DNA of 64,000 nt from the NCBI GenBank assembly GCA_017516485.1, contig JAFXCH010000054.1, positions 1-64,000 of the forward strand. The letters are read 5' to 3'. Source of the DNA: Clostridia bacterium (GTDB lineage: Bacteria; Bacillota; Clostridia; Oscillospirales; Acutalibacteraceae). The translations under genes and the position numbers were made by a program. How positions within the stretch are numbered: the stretch's first letter is position 1; each line of letters begins with the position of its first letter. Below, piece by piece: positions 44,793 through 52,074 of this stretch. The notes under the pieces are model-generated. The model saw only the letters and a program-made list of their open reading frames with translations. It searched no databases and had not been told where the DNA came from.

Positions 44793-45716
44793 TTATTCAA
44801 GAACATAATCTTCGTAAGCAGGGCCGCCAAAAAGGGCCTTAAAAAAGCGAGGTATCATAGCAAAAGAAGCCATTAACGTAGTTGAGCCTATCCAGGTTCC
44901 GAAGCCCGGAATTAAAAGCAGACCTGCGCCAATCACGAGATATAACGGTGTAAGAAGCAACCATTCGGTCGAATCGCCAAGGCTCTTAAAATAGGAATCG
45001 ATTTCGCTCAGAACCTCAAACTCCAACGTTCTCACGACAACATCGCCAAGCTTCAACTCTACAACGTATCTGCCAGGCTCCTGCGGCACAAATTCGTTGG
45101 AATTTATTTCGACAGTTTTTCCGTTTACGGTATATGCAGCCGTTATTTCGTCAATCCAAATCTTACCGTATTCGCCGTTACCAACTATTTCTACAGGCTT
45201 TCCGACTGTTGTATATTGGCACATCTTACCGGATATTAAACCTACGTTCTCTTCTACTTCAAATGCCTCAATTTCACACGAAACGCCAAAGTCGTAGGTT
45301 TTGTCTATTTTGTTATGCGGTATTTTAACCTTACCGCTTATTTCACCCGATTCAGTAACAAAGGCACCTTCACCGATTTTAATATCCGTTATATCGTATA
45401 TATCTATTTCTGTATTTATAAGCAACTGAGGATATCTTTCACCCTCATATTCGAAAATTTCCAATACGATTTCATCTTCTGTTACAGCAAAAGCGTATGA
45501 ACCGATATAAAGTTTCACCTCAGGTTTTTCGCCAATCTCAGAATACTTGCTGTCAAATGTAACAACAATAAAATCCATTGAATTATAATAATGACAGGCA
45601 TAGTTTTTTTCAAGCACTTCTGCATTATCCTCCGCCGCAAAGGCTACGCTTGGCATTGTGAAAAGCATCACAGCACAAAGGATTACAGACATAAATTTCT
45701 TGAGCTTTTTGTTCAT
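44793..45716 (-). CDS. Secreted/membrane Ig-like protein, tandem paralog 3
   Basis: 307 residues. Nearly identical to paralog 1 in its first 70 residues, apart from the signal peptide: EVLEKNYACHYYNSMDFIVV and KYSEIGEKPEV are shared exactly. A 126-bp stretch of DNA (45516-45641) is identical to 43457-43582. The Ig-like block reads AAYTVNGKTVEINS then FVPQEPGRYVVELKL. The hydrophobic segments (about 255-290) and the tail FFKALFGGPAYEDYVLE follow. The 5' part looks recently copied between genes while the 3' parts have drifted. Confidence 0.75.
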   Translation of the reverse strand: MNKKLKKFMSVILCAVMLFTMPSVAFAAEDNAEVLEKNYACHYYNSMDFIVVTFDSKYSEIGEKPEVKLYIGSYAFAVTEDEIVLEIFEYEGERYPQLLINTEIDIYDITDIKIGEGAFVTESGEISGKVKIPHNKIDKTYDFGVSCEIEAFEVEENVGLISGKMCQYTTVGKPVEIVGNGEYGKIWIDEITAAYTVNGKTVEINSNEFVPQEPGRYVVELKLGDVVVRTLEFEVLSEIDSYFKSLGDSTEWLLLTPLYLVIGAGLLLIPGFGTWIGSTTLMASFAMIPRFFKALFGGPAYEDYVLE

Positions 45717-45753
45717 TATTTTTCCTCCTTTTTAATAATATCCCTTTTATATC

Positions 45754-45778
45754 GGAACGGTCAAAGACCGTTCCCTAC
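45754..45778. repeat. REP-like palindrome GGAACGGTC-aaa-GACCGTTCC-CTAC
   Basis: A perfect 9-bp stem, a 3-base loop and a CTAC foot (GTAG on the minus strand). It lies between paralog 3 and the 198-residue secreted protein gene. Confidence 0.75.
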
Positions 45779-45808
45779 ATTGTCGTTCTTAACGAAGTGT
45801 ATATACGT

Positions 45809-46405
45809 TTACCAACTGAATAACTGTGTAAACCACTCTCTTATAATCGCCAGATCTGAAGCCAGTGACATCGACATAAGATAAGCAATAAGATTGAACA
45901 TATAGTTATACATTTCGATCATATCGGGAATAGAATTAAAAAAAGCTGATACTTTATCCTTATAATAATCAAGCTTTTCGCCGAGTGTCATACCTTCAGT
46001 AGGATTGTCTTTTACAACAATATCGATATAGTCAAAAGCAAGTGTTTTACCTTCTAAATCAACGATTCTGAAACCAATTGTACAAGTACCCGGAGAAACA
46101 GCCTTAACTTTCGCAGTGAATATAACCGGATAATCGTCCTGTATAAACTCAACATCGCAACAAGGGTCGTTTGCATAATACTCTATTTCAAAAGGCACTC
46201 CAAACTCCGGATAGTATTCAATTGTAACTTCGGTTGTTTCACCCGGGTCAAGCTTTGTTTTCTGACCAAACTTGGTATAAACCTTAACAGATGGTCTTTC
46301 TATCTCGTCACTCGAATACTTAGCCTGTGCACCGACAGAAAATATTGCAACCAACAAAGACATGCAGAGAATCATCGAAAGAATTTTCTTAAACTTTTTG
46401 TTCAT
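45809..46405 (-). CDS. Secreted protein with Ig-like domain and aromatic C-terminal helices
   Basis: 198 residues. The signal peptide MNKKFKKILSMILCMSLLVA is related to those of the downstream paralogs. One Ig-like/BACON-type beta domain (about 35-130) contains LDPGETTEVTIEYYPEFGVP and VSPGTCTIGFRI. The C-terminal third is hydrophobic and helical (DYYKDKVSAFFNSIPDMIEM, YMFNLIAYLMSMSL) and ends IIREWFTQLFSW, again an aromatic amphipathic end. A secreted, membrane-associated protein of unknown role. The ribosome site is AAAGGAGG. Confidence 0.7.
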   Translation of the reverse strand: MNKKFKKILSMILCMSLLVAIFSVGAQAKYSSDEIERPSVKVYTKFGQKTKLDPGETTEVTIEYYPEFGVPFEIEYYANDPCCDVEFIQDDYPVIFTAKVKAVSPGTCTIGFRIVDLEGKTLAFDYIDIVVKDNPTEGMTLGEKLDYYKDKVSAFFNSIPDMIEMYNYMFNLIAYLMSMSLASDLAIIREWFTQLFSW

Positions 46406-46435
46406 TGTTTTTCCTCCTTTTGTTAATTAACTATC

Positions 46436-46502
46436 GTAGGGGCAACCCTGTGTGGTAGCCCGAATTCATTTTTCGGCGGAACGGTCAAAGACCGTTCCCT
46501 AC
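46436..46502. repeat. Composite REP-like doublet bounded by GTAGGGG / CCCTAC
   Basis: The left unit GTAG-GGGCAACC-ctgtgt-GGTAGCCC (46436-46461) and the right unit GGAACGGTC-aaa-GACCGTTCC-CTAC (46478-46502) face each other. Two stems of different families thus share outward GTAG feet. It lies between two secreted-protein genes. Confidence 0.7.
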
Positions 46503-46549
46503 GTTGTCATTGTTACTACAGATTCAGAGCATTTGCTGTTTCGGATATT

Positions 46550-47122
46550 TTACTTAATACTTGTTTTCGAGATAATTTCGCTAAAACAATCGGGGTTGGC
46601 GGCATGTTTAAGGTAGTATGTAACTCCTTCAATCGATATAGTATCAAGACCTTCTTTTACTACAGTTCCGTCAAGGTACTCTATTTCCACACGGTAAGTA
46701 TTTGTGCCGGGAGGGGGCGTATCTTCTGTTTTTTTATCAATGGTAAACGTTCCGAGCCACTTTGTAATTTCTAACATATTTTCGACAGGAACATCACTGC
46801 CCTTTCCGTAACCGTAATATGCATAGAAAGTAATACGCACAATATTATTGGTATCAAAAACCGAATCGGAATCTGTATCAACTCCAACATCAACAATCGG
46901 TTTATTCGGATCACTTACGATACCGGTAGTCGGCTGCTCGGTGGTTGTTTCGTTTTCGGCAACGGTAGTCGGTTCGGTAGTCGGTTCAGCGGTTATTTTG
47001 TTTTCTTCGTATGTACTTGCGGATTCACTTGTCGGAGTGTCGTTTGCATTATCCTTACCGCAAGATGCAAAACAAAGAATAATCAAACCACACAGAATTA
47101 AAGCTGACAATTTATTAATCAT
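46550..47122 (-). CDS. Lipoprotein with Thr/Glu/Pro-rich linker
   Basis: 190 residues. The lipoprotein signal (MINKLSALILCGLIILCFASC) is followed by a 55-residue linker rich in Thr, Glu and Pro (EPTTEPTTVAENETTTEQP), then a compact beta-rich domain of about 100 residues (VRITFYAYYGYGKGSDVP, TNTYRVEIEYLDGTVVKEG). The linker would hold the domain away from the membrane. The start lies 22 bp after the stop of the PEP-utilising enzyme gene, so read-through from that gene is possible. Family not recognised. Confidence 0.65.
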   Translation of the reverse strand: MINKLSALILCGLIILCFASCGKDNANDTPTSESASTYEENKITAEPTTEPTTVAENETTTEQPTTGIVSDPNKPIVDVGVDTDSDSVFDTNNIVRITFYAYYGYGKGSDVPVENMLEITKWLGTFTIDKKTEDTPPPGTNTYRVEIEYLDGTVVKEGLDTISIEGVTYYLKHAANPDCFSEIISKTSIK

Positions 47123-47144
47123 TGTACCAACTCCTTTACATAAA

Positions 47145-49502
47145 TCACGCTCTGCGTATTATTTTAACTACACCCGTTGCACCGTCAAGGCGGACGATAT
47201 CGCCGTTTTTGACAGTTGACATAAGTCCCTCTATACCGACAACTGCAGGTATACCGAGCTCACGCGAGATAATAGCCGTATGCGAAAGGAGCGAGCCTTT
47301 TTCGCTGACTACACCCTTTGCCTCTGCAAGCAGGAAAACCCAACCGGGGTCTGTCATTTTGGTGATAAGAATTTTATCTTTGACACTTCTCACCTGCTTT
47401 ACGTCGGTTACAACGCAGGCCTCTCCCTCTACCACACCGTTTGAGCAAGGCACACCGACCATTTCATCCTTTGATGAATACATAGAGGTCATATTGATAC
47501 TGCGGTGGTTTTTGTCAAAAGGCTTTGAAGCAAAGACAATACGTGAATAAGCAGGAAGAAGTGCAAACATCTCGTATTTTTCTTTTCTTCTCTGTACCGT
47601 GTCACGCATATCGCAAGGTGTTTCAGCCAGCGAATAGACTTCATCAAGTGTGAGATAAAATACATCTCTTGTTTCGTTTATATAACCTGCCTTTGAATAT
47701 ATATCGCCAAGCCTTAACACAGCCTCACGCACCATACCGAAGATACGGCTGCGGTTAAGACGCTGTATTTCACGGTTACCGATACCGAGCATACAGCGTT
47801 TACTTAAGTAATTTGTAATCGGGTCACGCTTGAGCGGTGGCTTTTCATCACCCTGACTTTCAAGCAGAGCGGCAAGTTTTTCTTTATCCTGCTCAAATTC
47901 GCTGATTTTGTCGTCAAAAAGCTGAGTTTTGGTGCGGAAGGTCTCTGTCTCAAGCTTAAGCTCTTCAAGGCATCTGTCGCCATATACGTCGATATAAGCC
48001 TTCCTGCGTTTTATGTACTCATCATCGGTCATATTCTCATGCTCGAGAGCAATTCTTATCATCTCTTTTACAGGCTTCATACTCTCGATATTTGAGATAC
48101 CCGAAATATAGCTGTTTGCAATCTCCTCGTGGTTCTCATACTTTGACTTGAGGTGACTTTTAAGCAGACCCGTGAAGATAAACGCGTATGTATCGTTGAG
48201 AAGTGTTATACCCCAGCAAGAGAGCAGCTTATCCTGAATCTTATCAAACAGCTCGAGGATTTCTTTTGCCGTCATCTCCTCTTCAAAACGGGAATAGACA
48301 TAATTTTTAATTTCTATAAAACGCTCGTTGAGCTTTTTCATATTGCGAGGTGTACACAGAAGCTCCGCAACCGTATTGAAATAAACCGAAGCCTTTACAA
48401 ACGGATTTATTTTATTTGCACTGTCGTCGTATTCTTTATATTTAACGCCAACCAGCTCCTGCCATACTGCTGTAATTTTCTTACTGAAGGGCAGAAATTT
48501 CATAGCACCGTACCAGCTGTTGAGGTTATAGTAAATTCTGCCGTTGACAGTACCGACGGTGTTTTCAAGTATATCATAGTGTTTCTCAAGCTCACGCTTA
48601 TTGTGAAGCAGACGTCGGCCTGCATCCTTGAATACACCTGCAAAAACCATCTCGACAAATGAAACCGTAAGCGGTGAGCTCAAGCCCGGATAGCTTTCAA
48701 CTATATTGCTGTTATCAAAAAGAATCTGATTTTTATCTTCCAGAGTTGTTATCGGACGAGCCTGAAGAATATAAAGTTCTTCATTCTCAATAGCGTACTC
48801 TATATCCATATAGTTGCCAAAGCGATTGCAGATGCGTTTTGCCGTATCAATAATATGATGCACCATATAGTCACTGAGCAAATCCTCTTTACCGTCATAA
48901 TAATAGATATCATCGGTAAGCGAATAGTAATATGAAGTTGTATCAATTTTGTCTGATACAACGTTTTCGCCCAGTCCCCTGCCCGCTACTATTACGCACT
49001 CGTTGAGTATGCCCTGCGGATTAGCGGTGAAGACAATACCCGAAACCTCAGAATTTACCATACGCTGTACAATAACGTTCATTTCAAGGTTATTTATGTC
49101 AAGGTCAGCTTTATTCATATAGTCGAGAACATTTTCGTTATAAAGCGAGCAAACGCAATCGACTATTCTGGCAGCAACCTCATTACGGGGCACATTGAGA
49201 AACGTGTCAAACTGACCTGCAAAGCTATTGTCGGACGAATCCTCTACACATGACGATGAACGGACAGAAAAAAGCTCACCTTCGAGCTTTATATCGCGGT
49301 TAACACAAACGCTCTCCTTAACGGCAGATTTGAGAAGAGCACTCTTTTCAGCTGTACTTTTGCCGACAGACCACGCAAGCGTATGCTTGATTTTACTTCT
49401 GTCAGGCACTAATTCATTAAATGAAAAAGTTTCAAACTGCGGCACCGGCAGACCTGCACCGCTCATAATCTTTAAGTTTTCAATCTTACTTCCCAGTGAC
49501 AT
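47145..49502 (-). CDS. PEP/pyruvate-binding, PEP-utilising enzyme (rifampicin phosphotransferase/PEP synthase-like)
   Basis: 785 residues. The N-terminal ATP-grasp domain (about 1-255) shows LFSVRSSSCVEDSSDNSFAG, MNVIVQRMVNSEVSGIVFTA, GRGLGENVVS and ELYILQARPIT. A helical middle region (about 270-670) is typical of Rph-like proteins. The C-terminal phosphohistidine domain (about 690-785) shows VSEKGSLLSHTAIISRELGI and PAVVG with the phospho-accepting His in S-H-T-A. The order ATP-grasp / substrate domain / His domain matches rifampicin phosphotransferase, which moves a phosphate from ATP through the His. The natural substrate is unknown and antibiotic resistance is only one option. RBS: AAAGGGGAG. 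Confidence 0.85.
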   Translation of the reverse strand: MSLGSKIENLKIMSGAGLPVPQFETFSFNELVPDRSKIKHTLAWSVGKSTAEKSALLKSAVKESVCVNRDIKLEGELFSVRSSSCVEDSSDNSFAGQFDTFLNVPRNEVAARIVDCVCSLYNENVLDYMNKADLDINNLEMNVIVQRMVNSEVSGIVFTANPQGILNECVIVAGRGLGENVVSDKIDTTSYYYSLTDDIYYYDGKEDLLSDYMVHHIIDTAKRICNRFGNYMDIEYAIENEELYILQARPITTLEDKNQILFDNSNIVESYPGLSSPLTVSFVEMVFAGVFKDAGRRLLHNKRELEKHYDILENTVGTVNGRIYYNLNSWYGAMKFLPFSKKITAVWQELVGVKYKEYDDSANKINPFVKASVYFNTVAELLCTPRNMKKLNERFIEIKNYVYSRFEEEMTAKEILELFDKIQDKLLSCWGITLLNDTYAFIFTGLLKSHLKSKYENHEEIANSYISGISNIESMKPVKEMIRIALEHENMTDDEYIKRRKAYIDVYGDRCLEELKLETETFRTKTQLFDDKISEFEQDKEKLAALLESQGDEKPPLKRDPITNYLSKRCMLGIGNREIQRLNRSRIFGMVREAVLRLGDIYSKAGYINETRDVFYLTLDEVYSLAETPCDMRDTVQRRKEKYEMFALLPAYSRIVFASKPFDKNHRSINMTSMYSSKDEMVGVPCSNGVVEGEACVVTDVKQVRSVKDKILITKMTDPGWVFLLAEAKGVVSEKGSLLSHTAIISRELGIPAVVGIEGLMSTVKNGDIVRLDGATGVVKIIRRA

Positions 49503-49833
49503 TTTTTACTCCCCTTTTTGTTTCTTTTTCTTTCACTCCTTTTAATATTACCAATATTATAACAACATTTTGGATCTAATTCAATATTTCGTTGCATTTT
49601 ATTAAAAATTTGTTAATATTTTACAATTTTGTTCATAGTTTTTCTATATATCGCGTAATACGATTCAGTTATTTATCCGTTAGCACTACTTTTGCATAAA
49701 AAAACAGCACAGCTCAAATTAATGAACTGTGCTGTTCGGTTTTAAAAGAAGTTCAAGCAACAAAATTATCTCGTTTTATCGCATAAACCGTGCACCTCAA
49801 CTTAATTGAGGTATTTGGTGTCGACTTTCGACC
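49503..49833. other. 331-bp gap between PEP-utilising enzyme and SDR genes
   Basis: It holds the promoter for the PEP-utilising enzyme (AT-rich, about 49520-49680), the terminator of the SDR gene (49697-49738), and a stretch at 49770-49815 whose reverse complement repeats GATAAAACGAGATAA and GAGGTGCACGGTT from other intergenic regions. No small gene was seen. Confidence 0.5.
49697..49738 (-). terminator. Terminator AACAGCACAG / CTGTGCTGTT
   Basis: A 10-bp stem with a loop of about 12 bases. On the minus strand it is followed by TTTTTTATG, downstream of the SDR gene. Confidence 0.7.
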
Positions 49834-51378
49834 TTATTTCTTGTACTCCTTGAAATCTGCATAGATTTCTTCGGTGTATACGTTGTTTTCATCCTTATCG
49901 TGAAGCGGATACCATACCTGAGCGAAGAAGGGGTTGACCTTTGCTTCGTCGTCGTATGCCCAGCGGAACTTCTTCTGCTCTGCCTTCTCGAGTGATGAGG
50001 GAAGCTCTTCGGGACACCAATGACCGCCGCGAAGAACAAGGTTCGGGCTCATCATAAACTTGTGACCGTGTGCACATTCCCACTCAACAGGTGTGTACAT
50101 ATCGACAATCTCAGTTGCGAGGCACTTACCGCCACGGAACTCAGCAGCCTTCTGAAGATCCTCAATTGTAAGTGAATCGAAGGGCTTGGTCTCATCATAA
50201 CCGTGATCGAGAACGAGAGCCTTTGCAGGATCATCGTTGGGACGGTAAACCTTAACCTTGCTCCAGTCGGAACCGATAGCGTTCCACTTCTCCATTGAGC
50301 CAACGTAAGCGTTGATTCTGGGAGTAACGTTATTAGCTCTCCACCAGAGTGTACCGTAAATTGGAGTCTGAGCAATCTTCTTCATAAAGGGCTTAACTGC
50401 AAAAGCAAACGGCTTTGCAAGGAAAGCGAGCTTGTAGAACCACTCAACTCTGTCCATCATGCTCTTGAAGTATTCCTTGATGGGAGTATTTGCACGGAAG
50501 TGGAGATAGCTCTCAAGAACATCAGAGTCAAGATACCACTGACCGTGGAAGTTACGTGTGATAAACCAGTCGGGGTCAAACAGCTTCTTGGGATCACCAA
50601 GACCGAGACCGCACTTGCCGAGAAGAAGCTCTTCAAACTCCATATTTGTGATTCTGTACTGTGCACCTGAACCGATGTTGTAGAATCTTCTCCAGAACTC
50701 TTCGGGAACATCGTCACCACAGACGTTTACAAGAAGACGACCGGAGTCTTCAACAGTTGCCCACTCAAGAACACCATTGATAACAACGTGGTACATGATG
50801 GGCTCCATATTCTTGAGGATTTCGGGGTAAAGGATACCTGACTGACGGAGTGATACCCAGTACTTAAGGCCTGACTCAGCAAAGACAGACTCAGCAATAA
50901 CCTTACTTGTTGCATAGTGGTCGTAAACACTGATTTTGATGGGGTCACCTGTACGTGCCCAATGAATCGGGTCGTCACGCTCACCTGTTTCAGCAACAGT
51001 ACCTATGTAAACAACCTTGACTGCATCGGGATCGGGCTGTGCCTTAACAGCCTTGACGATATTCTGTGCAGCGCCAACATTTGTTTTGATTGTAGCAATG
51101 GGAAGATAGTCAGCAGAGGGAGAAACCATACCGCCAACGTGAAGAACGTAATCAGCACCGTTAACGCACTCAAGAACGCTCTCATACTTTCTAAGGTCAC
51201 CCCAAACGATCTTGACAGCAGGATCGTTCATGTATGCCTTAAACTTCTCTCTGTTTTTCTCGCTGTCACGAAGAAGAACAACAATGTTGAACTTATCCTT
51301 CTTTGCGTACAACTGTTTGAAACCTTCCCAACCCATGTTACCTGAAGCACCGGTCAGGAATACAGTTTTTTTACTCAT
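49834..51378 (-). CDS. NAD-dependent epimerase/dehydratase (SDR) fused to a zinc-finger-like C-terminal region
   Basis: 514 residues. The N-terminal Rossmann domain shows VFLTGASGNMGWEG, with the extended-SDR catalytic pair Y-x(3)-K in VYDHYATSKVIAES and YIGTVAETGERDD before it (about residues 8-330). The C-terminal 180 residues are unlike standard epimerases. They contain EWECAHGHKFMMSPNLVLRG then GHWCPEE, a C-x-H-G-H ... W-C-P pattern like small treble-clef zinc fingers, but the expected last Cys is Glu. The enzyme probably oxidises or reduces a sugar or polyketide-like alcohol. Same strand and order as the PPTase gene upstream. RBS: GGAGGC. Confidence 0.8.
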   Translation of the reverse strand: MSKKTVFLTGASGNMGWEGFKQLYAKKDKFNIVVLLRDSEKNREKFKAYMNDPAVKIVWGDLRKYESVLECVNGADYVLHVGGMVSPSADYLPIATIKTNVGAAQNIVKAVKAQPDPDAVKVVYIGTVAETGERDDPIHWARTGDPIKISVYDHYATSKVIAESVFAESGLKYWVSLRQSGILYPEILKNMEPIMYHVVINGVLEWATVEDSGRLLVNVCGDDVPEEFWRRFYNIGSGAQYRITNMEFEELLLGKCGLGLGDPKKLFDPDWFITRNFHGQWYLDSDVLESYLHFRANTPIKEYFKSMMDRVEWFYKLAFLAKPFAFAVKPFMKKIAQTPIYGTLWWRANNVTPRINAYVGSMEKWNAIGSDWSKVKVYRPNDDPAKALVLDHGYDETKPFDSLTIEDLQKAAEFRGGKCLATEIVDMYTPVEWECAHGHKFMMSPNLVLRGGHWCPEELPSSLEKAEQKKFRWAYDDEAKVNPFFAQVWYPLHDKDENNVYTEEIYADFKEYKK

Positions 51379-51465
51379 ACCACAAAAGCCTCCTATATTC
51401 TGGTTATATACAATCTATCATATAAACAAAAAAAATTCAACAATATTTTTATATTTATATACTTT

Positions 51466-51996
51466 TTAAGTAAACTTTTTTTCGCATACGGAATATACGA
51501 ACCCGTCATGCTCACCTACTGTAAAAGTGTATTCGGATTTATTTGATTTTATCGGTAACTCAAGAGAAAAAAACTCAACATCCTTTGCATTATCTGCAAA
51601 GCCGGTACCGATTGCCTTGAGGTAACTTTCCTTCAGTGTCCAAAGCGTATAAAAAGCTCTGTCTTCATTCTCAGATTTATTGAGCAAAGATATTTCAGCA
51701 TCCGTAAAGACGCGGCTTTCGACCGATTTTCGGCGCTTTTTAATCAATTCAATATCAACGCCAATTTTATTATCAGAAAAAGCACACATTATATATCCGT
51801 TACAGTGACTGATGCTGATAAAAATATCCGTTCTGCCGTCAATATAAGGACAGCCTTTTTCATCCTTTGCAATAACTATTTCATCTGCATTTACAGATAA
51901 AAAGCGTGCAACCTCATTTTTCAGCAAAGAATGTGCCGCACTGCTTATCTGATGATAGTTCTCCCCTGTTGATTTTTCAAAAAAAATCTGTATCAT
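51466..51996 (-). CDS. 4'-phosphopantetheinyl transferase (Sfp/AcpT-type)
   Basis: 176 residues. PPTase motifs: KDEKGCPYIDG, then ISISHCNGY, NKIGVDIELIKKR (Mg-binding Asp and Glu) and FYTLWTLKESYLKAIGTGF (W-x-x-K-E-x-x-x-K). It transfers the phosphopantetheine arm of coenzyme A to a carrier protein. The length is between AcpS (about 120) and Sfp (about 225), nearer the short AcpT/Sfp-like forms of Clostridia. No carrier protein or synthase lies in the window. The SDR gene follows 87 bp downstream. Confidence 0.9.
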   Translation of the reverse strand: MIQIFFEKSTGENYHQISSAAHSLLKNEVARFLSVNADEIVIAKDEKGCPYIDGRTDIFISISHCNGYIMCAFSDNKIGVDIELIKKRRKSVESRVFTDAEISLLNKSENEDRAFYTLWTLKESYLKAIGTGFADNAKDVEFFSLELPIKSNKSEYTFTVGEHDGFVYSVCEKKFT

Positions 51997-52017
51997 AACT
52001 AACCTTCTTCTAAAAAA

Positions 52018-52048
52018 GCCGCCCGGTTTTCGCCGGACGGCAATTTTT
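52018..52048 (-). terminator. Terminator GCCGTCCGG / CCGGGCGGC
   Basis: A GC-rich 9-bp stem with one mismatch and a loop of about 6 bases, followed on the minus strand by TTTTTTAG. It ends the dockerin-protein gene. Confidence 0.8.
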
Positions 52049-52074
52049 TAGTTTAAATAAAACCGAATTGGATT

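Noticed and set aside
47145..49502. Calling the PEP-utilising enzyme a rifampicin-resistance gene
   Set aside because: Domain order fits, but the substrate pocket cannot be judged by eye, and related enzymes have other or unknown substrates.
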